Source: Sphingopyxis sp.
Lineage (GTDB): Bacteria > Pseudomonadota > Alphaproteobacteria > Sphingomonadales > Sphingomonadaceae
Reading direction: 5' to 3'
Assembly: GCF_016463645.1 (NCBI RefSeq)
Contig: NZ_JAEMQX010000023.1
Span: 1 to 43,617, forward strand
Length of the DNA: 43,617 bases
Shown here: positions 34,438-43,617 of the stretch, in pieces
Layout of the letters: the number at the start of each line of letters is the position of its first letter
How positions within the stretch are numbered: position 1 is the first letter of the stretch
Notes under the pieces: generated by a model
What the model was told of the DNA's origin: nothing
The model's input: the letters and a program-made list of their open reading frames with translations, nothing else
Database searches by the model: none
Position numbers and translations under genes: made by a program

Positions 34438-35136
34438 ATGATATCCTTGTGGATCGCCCAGGCATCGGCCGCGTCCGAACCGCCCAGCCAGGGTTGGCTG
34501 CTCGATCCCGAGCTCGTCGACCCGGGTTATAGCCAGACAATCGCGGGCGGCGAGATCCAGACCGCCTTTCCGCCGCCCCCGCCTCCGCCGTCGCCCACAC
34601 CCGAATGGCTGAAGTCGCTGCTTCAGGGGATCGGCGATTTTTTCGAATGGAGCGCACCCGCGGCCAAGCCACTGATGTGGATAGCGGTTGCGCTGATCCT
34701 CCTCTTCCTTCTCTATCACTTCGTCCCCGCCTTTGCGCGCTGGGTCGACAATATGCGTTTCGGACGGAAAGGCGACGGCGGCGAAGCCGACGATCATATC
34801 GGACAGGCCGAAGCGGGCGCGGCGCGGGCGCTGCTCGCTGAAGCCGACGCACTCGCCGCCGAAGGCCGCTTTGCCGAAGCCGTGCACCTGCTCCTCTATC
34901 GCAGCGTCGAGGATATCGAAGGGCGCCGCCCCGGCCTCGTCAAACCCGCGATGACCTCGCGCGACCTTGCCGAAGCGCATGATCTGCCGTCGGTCGCGCG
35001 CGGCGCGTTCAGCCGCATCGCGCGCGCGGTCGAGATCAGCCTGTTCGGCGGACGCTCGATCGACGCCGGGGCGTGGGAGCAATGCCGCAGCGCCTATGCC
35101 GAGCTGACGGTGCCGAAGAACTGGGCACGCGCATGA
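34438..35136 (+). CDS. DUF4129-like membrane protein
   Basis: A 232-residue protein with a Pro-rich stretch (about 43-54), one strong membrane span (about 77-98, LMWIAVALILLFLLYHFV) and a cytoplasmic C-terminal domain with HLLLYRSVEDIEGRR and the conserved Arg/Tyr features of DUF4129. DUF4129 proteins commonly accompany MoxR ATPases and DUF58 proteins; their molecular role is not established. It is the first gene of the operon, with the upstream gap (34272-34437) shared with the divergent E1 gene. No clear ribosome binding site precedes ATG 34438. It overlaps the next gene by ATGA. Confidence 0.75.
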   Translation: MISLWIAQASAASEPPSQGWLLDPELVDPGYSQTIAGGEIQTAFPPPPPPPSPTPEWLKSLLQGIGDFFEWSAPAAKPLMWIAVALILLFLLYHFVPAFARWVDNMRFGRKGDGGEADDHIGQAEAGAARALLAEADALAAEGRFAEAVHLLLYRSVEDIEGRRPGLVKPAMTSRDLAEAHDLPSVARGAFSRIARAVEISLFGGRSIDAGAWEQCRSAYAELTVPKNWARA

Positions 35137-36368
35137 ACGATGCCGCCGCCAACGACCATGGCTTCAACCCGCGGCTGATCGCGGCAGTGGTGGCGATCGG
35201 CCTGATCGCCTTCGTCGCGCTCTGGGCGCTGATCGCACTCGGCCCGCAGATCAGCAGCGGCAACGACGGCGGCGGCCATGCGCTGTCGAAGGCGGCGCCG
35301 GGCTATGCCGGCATCGTCGACCTCGCCGAGCGTGCCGGCGCCGATGTCGAGCTTCGCCGCAGGGTCGAGACGACGAAATATGAGGAGTATGAGCCGCTGC
35401 TCGTCCTCACGCCGACGCATCGCACCCGCGCACCCGAGATCGCCGAACTGCTCGACGCCGGGCGCAGCGGCCCCGTGCTGATCGTGCTACCCAAATGGCA
35501 GACGATAGCGATCCCGGGACAGACGCCGAAACCTGGCTGGGTCAGCGCGGGATTGCCGGTGCGGCCCCCCGCGAGGATGCTGCCACCGGCCCATTTCGGT
35601 ACGGTCGAGATCAAGGCGGCGTCGAGCAAGGCGCAAGAGGTCCCGGCACGTCTCGCGGGCCGCAGCTTCACCGCCCGGCTGCCGCGCGACGTCCAGACGA
35701 TCACGGGCGAAAATCTCGAAACGCTGATCGCGGGCCCCGGCGGCGGCGCGGTACTCGCGCAGGTCGGCGCGCGCGACCTCTACATCCTTGCCGATCCCGA
35801 CCTCATCAACAATTTCGCGTTTGCCACACGCGAACGGGCAGTCGCAGGGGCGGCGCTGATCGACGCGATCGCCGAATATGCCGACGCCGACGGTTTTGCG
35901 TTCGACGTGACGCTCAACGGCTTCGGCGGTCAGCGCTCGCTGCTCCGCTTCGCTTTCGTTCCGCCTTTCATCGGCATCACGCTCTGCCTGCTGGCAGCGG
36001 GGCTGCTTGCGCTGTGGCAGGCGTGGATGCGCTTCGGCCCCGCCCTGAGGCCCGGGCGCGCAATTCCGGTGTCGAAAGCGGCGCTGATCGCGAACAGCGC
36101 CGACCTGATCCGGCAGGCGCGGCGCGAACTCGACGGCGCCGACGCCTATGTGAAGAGCCAGCGCACCGCGATCGCGCGGCGGCTGCACGCCCCCGGCGGG
36201 CTCGACGATGCCGAGACCGACGCGTGGATCGACCGGCATCTGAAGAAGGGCAGCGATCTCTTCTCCGCGCTCGCGCGGCGCCTGCCGCTCGCGCGCAACA
36301 CGCATGAATTCCTCGCAGACGCACAGGCGCTGCACGATATCAGGAAGGATCTACTCCGTGACAGCTAA
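35133..36368 (+). CDS. DUF4350-like membrane protein
   Basis: A 411-residue protein with an N-terminal membrane anchor (about 13-35), a periplasmic-looking central domain resembling DUF4350 ([21 protein letters not shown]), and a second span near 273-300 ([20 protein letters not shown]), followed by a cytoplasmic tail. The family sits with MoxR/DUF58 genes and its role is unknown. ATG 35133 overlaps the previous stop as ATGA. Confidence 0.75.
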   Translation: MNDAAANDHGFNPRLIAAVVAIGLIAFVALWALIALGPQISSGNDGGGHALSKAAPGYAGIVDLAERAGADVELRRRVETTKYEEYEPLLVLTPTHRTRAPEIAELLDAGRSGPVLIVLPKWQTIAIPGQTPKPGWVSAGLPVRPPARMLPPAHFGTVEIKAASSKAQEVPARLAGRSFTARLPRDVQTITGENLETLIAGPGGGAVLAQVGARDLYILADPDLINNFAFATRERAVAGAALIDAIAEYADADGFAFDVTLNGFGGQRSLLRFAFVPPFIGITLCLLAAGLLALWQAWMRFGPALRPGRAIPVSKAALIANSADLIRQARRELDGADAYVKSQRTAIARRLHAPGGLDDAETDAWIDRHLKKGSDLFSALARRLPLARNTHEFLADAQALHDIRKDLLRDS

Positions 36369-37323
36369 TCCCGTGGAAAGCGTCCAGGCGCTCGGTGCCG
36401 CGATCGAGGGCGAAGTCGCCAAGGTCGTGTTCGGGCAGGGGCCGCTGACGCGCATGGTGACGATCGCCCTCCTCGCGGGCGGCCACGTCCTGCTCGAAGG
36501 CCCGCCGGGGACGGCGAAGACCTTGCTCGCACAGGCGTTCGCCCGCGCCACCGGCCTCGACTTCGGGCGCATCCAGTTCACCCCCGACCTGATGCCCGGC
36601 GACATTCTGGGGTCGAACCTGTTCAACTTCCAGACGTCGAGCTTCACCCTGACCAAGGGGCCGATCTTCACCGAGCTGCTGCTCGCCGACGAAATCAACC
36701 GCACCCCGCCGAAGACGCAGGCCGCGCTGCTCGAGGCGATGCAGGAACGGCGGGTGACGATCAACGGCGAGCCGCACGCGATGAGCCCGCGCTTCACCGT
36801 GCTCGCGACCCAGAATCCGATCGAGCAGCAGGGCGTCTATCCGCTGCCCGAGGCGCAGCTCGACCGTTTCCTGTTCAAGCTGGTCGTCGATTATCCCGAC
36901 GCCGCCGAGGAGCGGCGCATCGTCGCCGATCATGGCGGGCGCTTCAAAAGCCCCGCGGTTGCCGATTTCGGCGTGACGCAGGTCGCCGACGCCAAGGCGA
37001 TCGGCGGTGCGATCGACATCATCGCGACGGTGCGGCTCGCGGAGGAAATCGTCGATTATATCGTCCGTCTCGTCCGCGCGACCCGCGAGAGCGCCGACCT
37101 CGAATGCGGCGCGTCGCCGCGCGCCGCGACCCTGCTCGCGCGTGCCGCCTGCGCGGCGGCGGCGCTCGACGGACGCGACTATGTGATCCCCGACGATATC
37201 CAGCGCCTCGCCGCGGGGGTGCTCCGCCATCGCGTCATCCTGTCGGCGGCGGCCGAGATCGAGGGGCGCAATGTCGAGCAGGTCGTCGCGACGCTGCTCG
37301 AACGCGAAGAGGTGCCGCGTTGA
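36358..37323 (+). CDS. MoxR-type AAA+ ATPase
   Basis: A cytoplasmic AAA+ chaperone-like ATPase of 321 residues. Walker A is GPPGTAKT (48-55), Walker [10 protein letters not shown] near 107-115, sensor 1 [10 protein letters not shown], and the arginine-finger/lid region follows. The [10 protein letters not shown] and [16 protein letters not shown] blocks are standard for the MoxR branch. MoxR proteins work with vWA-domain partners, here the DUF58 protein. GTG 36358 lies eight bases after AGGAAGGA and overlaps the previous gene by 11 bases; a longer ATG frame would run far into it. Confidence 0.93.
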   Translation: MTANPVESVQALGAAIEGEVAKVVFGQGPLTRMVTIALLAGGHVLLEGPPGTAKTLLAQAFARATGLDFGRIQFTPDLMPGDILGSNLFNFQTSSFTLTKGPIFTELLLADEINRTPPKTQAALLEAMQERRVTINGEPHAMSPRFTVLATQNPIEQQGVYPLPEAQLDRFLFKLVVDYPDAAEERRIVADHGGRFKSPAVADFGVTQVADAKAIGGAIDIIATVRLAEEIVDYIVRLVRATRESADLECGASPRAATLLARAACAAAALDGRDYVIPDDIQRLAAGVLRHRVILSAAAEIEGRNVEQVVATLLEREEVPR

Positions 37324-38636
37324 TCTATCCGACCCGCCGCGCGATCTATCTGCTGCTCGCGGGCGCTCCGATGGCGCTCGCGCTCGGGCTGATCCGGCCC
37401 GAGCTGTGGCTGGTCGCGCCCGGCTGGATCGGGGTGATCATCGCCTGCCTGATCCTCGACACGATTGCGGGGGCGAACCCGCGCCACCTGAACCTCGACG
37501 CGCGCTTCCCGCATCAGGTCGGCGTCGGCGACCCGTTCGACCTGTCGCTGACCGCGAGCGGCCGCGGCGTCCCGCCAAGCGCCGGGATCGCGCTCGCACT
37601 CGACGAACGGCTTGCCGAAGGGGGACGTCTCGCCGGCGACATGCGACGTGCCGGCACGGGCGAGACGCTCGTCCGCACGCTTGCGCTCACCGCCTCGCGG
37701 CGCGGGCAGGCGCGCGTCGAGGCGCTGTGGGTGCGCTGGGCGGGGCCGCTCGGACTGGTGTGGAAGCAGCGCAAATTCGATATCGGCGGCGCGATCCATG
37801 TCGTCCCCAGCCTGCGCGCGGTCACCGACGAGGGCAGCCGGCTGTTCCAGCGCAACAGCTGGTTCGGCCTGCGCCAGCAGCGCTTCCGCGGCGAAGGCAC
37901 CGAGTATGAAGCGCTCGCCGAATATCAGCCGGGGATGGACCGGCGCGCGATCGACTGGAACGCGTCGGCACGCCACGTCAAACTGCTCGCCAAGGAATAT
38001 CGCGTCGAACGCGACAATCGCGTGGTGCTGGCGATCGACAGCGGGCGGACGATGGCCGAGCCCGTCGGCGGCATGCCGCGCGTCGACCGCGCGGTGTCGG
38101 CGGCGCTGCTGCTCGCCTATGTCGGGCTGAAGATGAACGACCGGGTCAGCCTCTTCTCCTTTGCCGCAAAGCCGCACGCGTTGACCCCCGCCTATATGCA
38201 CACGCAGGATTTCCCGGCGCTGCAGCGCGCCGCGAGCCTGATCGACTATGCGCATGTCGAAAGCAATTTCACCCTCGCGCTGACCACGCTGTCGGCGCAG
38301 CTCAACCGCCGTTCGCTGATCATCCTGTTCACCGAATTCACCGACGCGACCAGCGCCGACCTGATGATACGCGCCGCCGGGCGGCTGGTGCAGAAGCACC
38401 GCCTGCTGTTCGTCGTGATCCGCGACGAGGAAGTCGAAAGCGAGGAACGGCGGCGACCCGAGACCGGCGCCGACGTCACGCGGTCGAACGTCGCCGCGGC
38501 TATGCTGCGCGACCGCCAACTGGTGATCGCGCGGCTCCAGCGCCTCGGCGCCGATGTCATAGAGGTGCCCGCCGACGCGATGGGCGCGAGCGCGGTCGAG
38601 GCCTATCTCGGCATCAAGAGACAGGGCAGCCTGTGA
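37320..38636 (+). CDS. DUF58 protein with vWA-like domain
   Basis: A 438-residue protein with two N-terminal membrane spans (about 8-45) and the DUF58 core [20 protein letters not shown], followed by a vWA-like fold with [13 protein letters not shown] as a metal-site variant. It is the expected partner of MoxR. The first codon is TTG 37320, overlapping the MoxR stop (TTGA) in the same style as the other junctions; ATG 37371 is the alternative but would cut into the first span. Confidence 0.88.
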   Translation: MIYPTRRAIYLLLAGAPMALALGLIRPELWLVAPGWIGVIIACLILDTIAGANPRHLNLDARFPHQVGVGDPFDLSLTASGRGVPPSAGIALALDERLAEGGRLAGDMRRAGTGETLVRTLALTASRRGQARVEALWVRWAGPLGLVWKQRKFDIGGAIHVVPSLRAVTDEGSRLFQRNSWFGLRQQRFRGEGTEYEALAEYQPGMDRRAIDWNASARHVKLLAKEYRVERDNRVVLAIDSGRTMAEPVGGMPRVDRAVSAALLLAYVGLKMNDRVSLFSFAAKPHALTPAYMHTQDFPALQRAASLIDYAHVESNFTLALTTLSAQLNRRSLIILFTEFTDATSADLMIRAAGRLVQKHRLLFVVIRDEEVESEERRRPETGADVTRSNVAAAMLRDRQLVIARLQRLGADVIEVPADAMGASAVEAYLGIKRQGSL

Positions 38637-39673
38637 TCCCGCCTGCCGCCCCTGCACGGGCCGTCGACGCCCCGAGCTTCTCGACGAGCCGTTTCCGCGC
38701 CGAGCGCGAGGCCGACTGGATCGCCTTCGACCTGTTGCTGACCAAATTGGAGAAAAAGGGCGCGAAAGCACTGGCCAGCGACGAGCTGCTGCAACTGCCC
38801 CTGCTCTATCGAGCCACGCTGTCGTCGCTGTCGATCGCGCGCGCGACGAGCCTCGACAAGGCGCTGCTGGATCATCTCGAAGCGCTGTCGATCCGCGGCT
38901 ATTTCCTCGTCTATGGCGTTCGGGAGAGCCGCTGGAACCGCCTCCGCCGCTTCTTCCTCTATGACTGGCCCGCTGCGGTACGGTCGGTGTGGAAGGAGAC
39001 GCTGGTCATTTCGCTGATCATCCTGCTCGGCGCACTGACCAGCTATTCGCTCGTATCGAGCAACCCCGAATGGTATTTCAACTTCGTCGACGAGGAGATG
39101 TCCGGCGGACGCGATCCGCGCGCCACCGCCGAATTCCTGCAAACGACGCTGGGGCATGGCAAGGCGGCGGCGGAAAAGGACGAAAGCGGGCTGCACGTCT
39201 TCGCAACCTATCTGTTCACCCACAACAGCCAGGTATCGATCCTGTCCTTCGCGCTGGGTTTCGCTTTCGGCATCCCGACCATGATGCTCGAATATTATCA
39301 GGGCATCGGGCTCGGTGCGATGATGGCGGTGTTTTCCGCCAAGGGGCTGGGGTTCGATTTCGGCGGCTGGCTGTTCATCCACGGCACCACCGAACTGTTC
39401 GCTGCTGCCCTGTCTGGCGCGGCGGGCCTTCGGATCGGGACCGCAGTTGTCTTTCCCGGCGCGCGCGGGCGATTGCAGGCCGCGGCACAGGCGGGGCGCA
39501 CCGCGGGCAAGGTCATGGTCGGCGTGATCCTGATGCTGTTCGCGGCGGGGCTGCTCGAAGGCTTCGGGCGCCAGCTGATCACCGACACGATGCTGCGCTA
39601 TGCGATCGGTACGCTGATGCTGCTCTTCTGGCTCGGCTATTATTACATTCCGCGTCGCGAGGATGTGACATGA
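38633..39673 (+). CDS. SpoIIM-like (stage II sporulation protein M/DUF95) membrane protein
   Basis: A 346-residue membrane protein with a soluble N-terminal 115 residues and about five spans afterwards (LVISLIILLGALTSYSLVS onward, then FIHGTTELFAAALSGAAG). Despite the family name, such proteins are common in MoxR-DUF58-RDD operons of non-sporulating bacteria. GTG 38633 overlaps the DUF58 stop as GTGA. Confidence 0.85.
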   Translation: MIPPAAPARAVDAPSFSTSRFRAEREADWIAFDLLLTKLEKKGAKALASDELLQLPLLYRATLSSLSIARATSLDKALLDHLEALSIRGYFLVYGVRESRWNRLRRFFLYDWPAAVRSVWKETLVISLIILLGALTSYSLVSSNPEWYFNFVDEEMSGGRDPRATAEFLQTTLGHGKAAAEKDESGLHVFATYLFTHNSQVSILSFALGFAFGIPTMMLEYYQGIGLGAMMAVFSAKGLGFDFGGWLFIHGTTELFAAALSGAAGLRIGTAVVFPGARGRLQAAAQAGRTAGKVMVGVILMLFAAGLLEGFGRQLITDTMLRYAIGTLMLLFWLGYYYIPRREDVT

Positions 39674-40539
39674 CCGCGGCGGCCGCCAACGCGAAGCAGC
39701 GTGCCGCAAAGGCAAAGAAAATCCGTCAGTTCGTGACGCCCGAGGGCGTCGATCTCGAGCTCAGGATCGCGAGCGCGGGGCTGCGCTTCGGCGCGCTGCT
39801 CGTCGACATGATATTGATCCAGCTTGCGCTGCTGCTTTTCTGGTTGCTGATGCAGTGGATCGGCTTTGCCTCGCGATCCGACGTTACCGAGGTCGTATGG
39901 ATGCTCGGAGCGTTTCTGCTTCGCACCTTCTGGTTCATCGGCTTCGAGCTTGGTTCGCGCGCCGCGACACCGGGCAAAAGGCTGATGGGCATTCGCGTCG
40001 TCGCGCGCGATGGCGGGCGCCTGACCGCAGACGCGGTGGTGGCGCGCAATCTGATCCGCGAGCTCGAACTGTTCCTGCCGCTGATGATGCTCGGCGCGGG
40101 CGCCGCCGGGGACATGGTGTCGGGATGGACCATGCTCGCCGGCCTGCTCTGGGCACTGACCCTGAGCCTCTTTCTGCTGTTCAACCGCGACCGCATGCGC
40201 ATGGGCGATTTGATCGCGGGCACCTGGGTCGTGATGGCCGAGCGTGCGAAGCTCGACGCCGATATCGCGACCGACGCAGCAGGCACCGCGATGACGTTCA
40301 CCGAGACCGAACTCGCCGTCTACGGCATTTTCGAGCTGCAGGAGCTCGAGCGTGTCCTGCGCGGTCGCGATCCGCGCGCGATGCGCGAGGTCGCCGACGC
40401 GATCCGGGCGAAGATCGGCCGCCCCGTCGCCGAAGAGGATGACGTCTTCCTCCTTTCCTATTACCGCCAGCTGAAAGCCCGGCTCGAACGCAAATTGCTG
40501 TTCGGCAAGCGTCGAGAGGATAAATATGCCAGCGACTGA
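39670..40539 (+). CDS. RDD-family membrane protein
   Basis: A 289-residue protein with the RDD domain: LRFGALLVDMILI with the Arg-Asp pair, a second span, TPGKRLMGIRVV, and a further segment ending MRMGDLIAGTWVV. The C-terminal 90 residues are soluble. ATG 39670 overlaps the SpoIIM-like stop as ATGA. The role in the operon is not known; RDD proteins have been linked to ion or small-molecule transport. Confidence 0.87.
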   Translation: MTAAAANAKQRAAKAKKIRQFVTPEGVDLELRIASAGLRFGALLVDMILIQLALLLFWLLMQWIGFASRSDVTEVVWMLGAFLLRTFWFIGFELGSRAATPGKRLMGIRVVARDGGRLTADAVVARNLIRELELFLPLMMLGAGAAGDMVSGWTMLAGLLWALTLSLFLLFNRDRMRMGDLIAGTWVVMAERAKLDADIATDAAGTAMTFTETELAVYGIFELQELERVLRGRDPRAMREVADAIRAKIGRPVAEEDDVFLLSYYRQLKARLERKLLFGKRREDKYASD

Positions 40540-41212
40540 TATCGGCGTTACCGACGCGCTCCACGCGCGCCGCTCGGTGCGCGCCTTTACCGACAAGCCC
40601 GTCGATCCCGCGCTGCTCAGGGAGATTTTCACCGCGGCGCAGCGCGCGCCATCGGGCGGCAATCTCCAGCCGTGGCAGGCGACGGTGCTCACCGGCGAAC
40701 CGTGGGCGGCGGTCAAGGACGCGGTCGCGGCGCGCATCGCGATGGGGCGCGACGGGCAGGAGCCCGAATATGATATCTATCCCCGCGCGCTCACCGCGCC
40801 CTGGACCGACCGGCGCTTCGGGGTCGGCGAGGCGCTCTATGCATCGCTTGGGATCCCTCGCGAGGACAAGGCGGGGCGGCTCGCTCGGTTCATGGACAAT
40901 TACCGGGGCTTCGGCGCACCGGTGATGCTTTTCCTCCATTGCTCGCGCATCATGGGGCCACCGCAATGGTCGGACATGGGCATGTGGCTGCAATCGGTGA
41001 TGCTGCTGCTCGTCGAACATGGCCTCGCCAGCTGCCCGCAGGAATGCTGGGCCATGTACGGCGCGACGATCCGCCGCACGCTCGGGCTGGACGACGGGCA
41101 GATTTTGTTCACCGGGCTCGCGATCGGCTATGCCGATACCGACGCGGCAGTGAACCGGTGGCCGGTGCCGCGCGCGCCGCTGGGCGAAGTGATTGATTGG
41201 CAGGGATTTTGA
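40526..41212 (+). CDS. Nitroreductase-family flavoprotein
   Basis: A 228-residue FMN-dependent oxidoreductase; cytoplasmic. ALHARRSVRAFTDKPVD and RAPSGGNLQPWQ are the FMN-binding N-terminal motifs, and GLASCPQECW ... LFTGLAIGYADTDAAVNRWP is the C-terminal block. ATG 40526 lies six bases after GAGAGGA and overlaps the RDD gene by 14 bases, so it is read from the same mRNA although it is not a usual member of this cluster. Substrate unknown. Confidence 0.9.
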   Translation: MPATDIGVTDALHARRSVRAFTDKPVDPALLREIFTAAQRAPSGGNLQPWQATVLTGEPWAAVKDAVAARIAMGRDGQEPEYDIYPRALTAPWTDRRFGVGEALYASLGIPREDKAGRLARFMDNYRGFGAPVMLFLHCSRIMGPPQWSDMGMWLQSVMLLLVEHGLASCPQECWAMYGATIRRTLGLDDGQILFTGLAIGYADTDAAVNRWPVPRAPLGEVIDWQGF

Positions 41213-41214
41213 CG

Positions 41215-41721
41215 ATGATCAGCAAGCAGTCGGGTTTTCGCTACGCCATCGCGGGCGCGCTGATGCTTGTCGTCGCGGGCTGCACCGCGATCCCCCAGCC
41301 CGCAGCACCGCCGCCCGCACCACAACCGGTCGCGCCGGCCCCGACGCCCGCACCCCTGCCGACTCCGAGCGCCGGTTGGGAGGATCGCACGGTCGACGCC
41401 GGCGCATGGCGTTACGACAGCGGCAGCCGCACCGCGGCGTTCCTTCCGGCGGACGGCGCCAGCCCGCTGCTCAGTATGACGTGCGTCGGGAACGGCATTC
41501 GCATGACCTCGACGCTCGCGGGCAATGTCAGCTTGCGCACCAGCGCCGGGACCGACCAGATCCGCTTCGACGGCGGTAGCGCCAACCTCGGCAGTCGTGA
41601 TCCCCGGCTCGACCGCATCGCCTTCAGCCGCGGCCGCTTCGCGCTCGAAACACCGGGCGGTGGCGCGCTGACGCTGCCGGTGCAATCGGAGATCGGGCGG
41701 GTAATCGAGGATTGCCGCTAA
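41215..41721 (+). CDS. Small lipoprotein, Pro-rich linker, unknown domain
   Basis: A 168-residue lipoprotein: signal with lipobox VAGC (Cys near residue 21), a Pro/Ala linker of about 30 residues, then a beta-rich domain (AGWEDRTVDAGAWRYDSG...). No family recognised. It follows the nitroreductase stop by two bases, with AGGGA upstream of ATG 41215. Confidence 0.72.
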   Translation: MISKQSGFRYAIAGALMLVVAGCTAIPQPAAPPPAPQPVAPAPTPAPLPTPSAGWEDRTVDAGAWRYDSGSRTAAFLPADGASPLLSMTCVGNGIRMTSTLAGNVSLRTSAGTDQIRFDGGSANLGSRDPRLDRIAFSRGRFALETPGGGALTLPVQSEIGRVIEDCR

Positions 41722-41853
41722 ACTCCTCCCTGTCTCGCAGGCACGGGGAGGATCCGAAAGATCGCTTTCCTACATTATCCGGCTGTGTCAGCCTGACCGC
41801 TGGCTCTTTGGATCGTCGATCATCACTCGCGCGCCCATCCATCTTTTGTCGCC

Positions 41854-41910
41854 TTAAGGCCACAAAGGACACAAATCCGATGCGCGCATGCGGGGCTTTT
41901 GTGGCTTTAA
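41854..41910. repeat. Long inverted repeat between convergent lipoprotein genes
   Basis: Arms 41854-41866 and 41898-41910 (GCCACAAA/TTTGTGGC with matching TTAA ends, one mismatch) enclose a palindrome ATGCGCGCAT at 41879-41888. The right arm covers the stop of the minus-strand lipoprotein. It probably serves as a two-way terminator. The rest of 41722-41906 shows no gene. Confidence 0.55.
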
Positions 41911-42341
41911 CCGCCGAGCTGCACCGTTCCGCCCCTGATCCAGCCCCAGCGGCAAGGCCCCTGATATTCGCGGGCGTTCTGCACCGATTTGCCGACGCCG
42001 CACATGTCGGCATCGGTGCCGGGCGCGGCGAACACGATGCCGAACCAGCTGTCATTCTCCGCCGCCTCGCACAGCGAGACATTCGCGCCGCCGGCGAGCT
42101 TCGCCTTGACCGCGCGCGTCTCGTCCGGCGCCCAATAGACGTCGGTGCCACCCGCCTTGACGCGGCTGATGCTCGAACAGGCGGGCAGGCTCGGCCCCTC
42201 GGTCCCGATCATCACGGCGCGCGTCGCGAGCGGTTCACCCGCAACGACAGGGGCGTTTTCGGCTGGCGGCGCCGGCTGGCTGCACGCGGCGAGCGAAAGG
42301 GTGAGGACGGCGGCGAGGGGTGAGGCGAGACGTTGTTTCAT
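41907..42341 (-). CDS. Small lipoprotein, unknown
   Basis: A 144-residue lipoprotein with signal MKQRLASPLAAVLTLSLAAC (lipobox LAAC) and a domain with several Cys (ACSSIS, SLCEAAEN, DMCGVG, GPCRWGWI) that may form disulfides. No family recognised with confidence. ATG 42341 opens the signal peptide; the longer frame to 42377 adds 12 residues that would spoil it. It is convergent with the upstream lipoprotein and divergent from gyrB. Confidence 0.7.
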   Translation of the reverse strand: MKQRLASPLAAVLTLSLAACSQPAPPAENAPVVAGEPLATRAVMIGTEGPSLPACSSISRVKAGGTDVYWAPDETRAVKAKLAGGANVSLCEAAENDSWFGIVFAAPGTDADMCGVGKSVQNAREYQGPCRWGWIRGGTVQLGG

Positions 42342-42438
42342 GAATGCGAAACTAGCCGTCGCGGCGCCCCCGCGCAACGCTCGTCACCACAGGTGCAAGA
42401 GCCGCATTTTCGCTTGGGTTTTACCGCCTCCGACCCTA

Positions 42439-42444
42439 TATAAT
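42439..42444 (+). promoter_or_regulatory. TATAAT box just before the gyrB start
   Basis: A consensus -10 hexamer ends four bases before the gyrB ATG. A poor TTGGGT (42414-42419) lies 19 bases upstream of it. If used, the transcript would start at or just after the ATG. Confidence 0.35.
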
Positions 42445-42448
42445 CGCT

Positions 42449-43617
42449 ATGACAGACACCCCCGAGAACAGCGCGCCCGAAAGCGCCCCGAAACAACCCA
42501 ACGCAAATGCCTATGGCGCCGATTCGATCAAGGTTCTGAAGGGCCTCGACGCCGTGCGCAAACGGCCGGGCATGTATATCGGCGACACCGACGACGGGTC
42601 GGGCCTGCATCACATGGTATTCGAGGTTTCGGACAATGCGATCGACGAGGCGCTCGCGGGACATTGCGACCTCGTCCTGATCACGCTGAACAGCGACGGA
42701 TCGGTCAGCGTCGAGGACAATGGCCGCGGCATCCCGACGGGCATCCATGCCGAGGAAGGGATTTCGGCGGCCGAGGTCATCATGACCCAGCTCCACGCGG
42801 GTGGTAAGTTCGAGAACACCAGCGACGACAATGCATACAAGGTATCGGGCGGCCTGCACGGCGTCGGCGTCTCGGTCGTCAACGCGCTCAGTGAATGGCT
42901 CGAACTGACGATCTGGCGCGATGGCGAAGAGCATTGGATGCGCTTCGAACATGGCGATTCGGTCGCGCCGCTGAAGGTCAACGGCCCCGCGCCTGCGGGC
43001 AAGAAGGGCACGCGCGTGACCTTCCAGGCGTCGACCGAGACGTTCAAGAACGTCACCGAATTCGATTTCGAGAAGCTTGAGCATCGTTACCGCGAGCTCG
43101 CCTTCCTCAATTCGGGCGTGCGCATCAAGCTCGTCGATGCGCGCCACGCCGAACATGAGACGCACGACCTCTTCTACGAAGGAGGAATCGCGGCGTTCGT
43201 CAAATATCTCGACCGCAACAAGAATGCGCTGCTGCCCGATCCGATCGCGATCAGCAGCGAGCGCGACGGCATCGGCATCGACGTCGCGCTCGAGTGGAAC
43301 GACAGCTATTATGAAAATGTCCTCTGCTTCACGAACAACATCCCGCAGCGCGACGGCGGCACCCATCTTGCGGCGTTCCGCGCCGCGCTGACGCGCACAT
43401 TGAACGGCTATGGCGAAAAGTCGGGGATGCTGAAAAAGGAAAAGGTGTCGCTGACCGGCGAGGACATGCGCGAAGGCCTGACCGCGATCGTCTCGGTCAA
43501 GCTGCCCGATCCCAAGTTCAGCTCGCAGACCAAGGACAAGCTCGTCTCCTCCGAAGTGCGCCAGCCGCTCGAAAGCCTGATGGCCGACCGGATGACCGAA
43601 TGGCTCGAGGAAAATCC
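42449..43617 (+). CDS. gyrB: DNA gyrase subunit B, 3' end beyond the window
   Basis: ATPase subunit of DNA gyrase, first 389 residues only. The GHKL site is complete: [20 protein letters not shown] and [37 protein letters not shown] and QLHAGGKF are typical GyrB, not ParE. The transducer domain begins at about 230. An N-terminal extension ([21 protein letters not shown]) is of the kind seen in sphingomonads. ATG 42449 has no ribosome binding site, and a TATAAT ends four bases before it. The gene is unrelated to the polysaccharide locus and marks ordinary chromosome. Confidence 0.96.
   Translation, partial: MTDTPENSAPESAPKQPNANAYGADSIKVLKGLDAVRKRPGMYIGDTDDGSGLHHMVFEVSDNAIDEALAGHCDLVLITLNSDGSVSVEDNGRGIPTGIHAEEGISAAEVIMTQLHAGGKFENTSDDNAYKVSGGLHGVGVSVVNALSEWLELTIWRDGEEHWMRFEHGDSVAPLKVNGPAPAGKKGTRVTFQASTETFKNVTEFDFEKLEHRYRELAFLNSGVRIKLVDARHAEHETHDLFYEGGIAAFVKYLDRNKNALLPDPIAISSERDGIGIDVALEWNDSYYENVLCFTNNIPQRDGGTHLAAFRAALTRTLNGYGEKSGMLKKEKVSLTGEDMREGLTAIVSVKLPDPKFSSQTKDKLVSSEVRQPLESLMADRMTEWLEEN

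Noticed and set aside
32097-34532. 811-codon open frame opposite the fused E1 gene
   Set aside because: Shadow of a clear ThDP enzyme; low-complexity composition and no motif.

Overview
This is a GC-rich alphaproteobacterial window, best read as a sphingomonad (Sphingopyxis/Sphingomonas-like). The evidence is the gyrB sequence, two Caulobacter/Xanthomonas-type TonB-dependent receptors without any SusD, and very high GC at third codon positions with AT-rich promoter islands. Genus is an inference.

Positions 1-29922 form one polysaccharide-utilisation locus for what looks like a sulfated galactan. It holds a formylglycine-generating enzyme (cut by the left edge), five exported Cys-type sulfatases, two TonB-dependent receptors, a single GH43 enzyme, a tandem GH43-like protein, a SASA/SGNH esterase, and two near-identical exported proteins with a clan GH-A-like Glu pair that I cannot place in a known glycosidase family. 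The cytoplasmic part is a full D-galactose De Ley-Doudoroff route: mutarotase, vSGLT-like Na+/galactose symporter, Gfo/Idh/MocA galactose dehydrogenase, SMP-30 lactonase, IlvD/Edd-type dehydratase, KDGal kinase (dgoK) and KDPGal aldolase (dgoA), with a GntR/FadR regulator. No 3,6-anhydrogalactose dehydrogenase or cycloisomerase, and no recognisable carrageenase or agarase, lies in the window.

Transcription units inferred from spacing, overlaps and terminators: FGE-sulfatase 1 (+); TonB receptor 1-GH43 (-); symporter-dgoK-dgoA-sulfatase 2 (-); gntR (+); dehydratase-lactonase-mutarotase (-); galactose dehydrogenase-SASA (+); sulfatase 3-GH-A paralogue A-tandem GH43 (-); GH-A paralogue B (-); sulfatase 4 then TonB receptor 2 (+); sulfatase 5 (-). 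A short motif (AWATCAGAYAWAT) recurs in four of the promoter gaps and may tie the locus into one regulon.

Positions 30198-34271 are a border zone: a FixJ/NarL-type regulator with a degenerate receiver, then a translationally coupled pair of a fused E1 alpha/beta 2-oxoacid dehydrogenase and a FabD-like acyltransferase. Positions 34438-41721 are a tightly overlapping operon of the MoxR-DUF58 type (DUF4129, DUF4350, MoxR, DUF58, SpoIIM-like, RDD) followed by a nitroreductase and a small lipoprotein. A second small lipoprotein (-) and the 5' part of gyrB close the window. No tRNA, rRNA, CRISPR array or insertion sequence was seen, and no gene-free stretch exceeds 300 bases.
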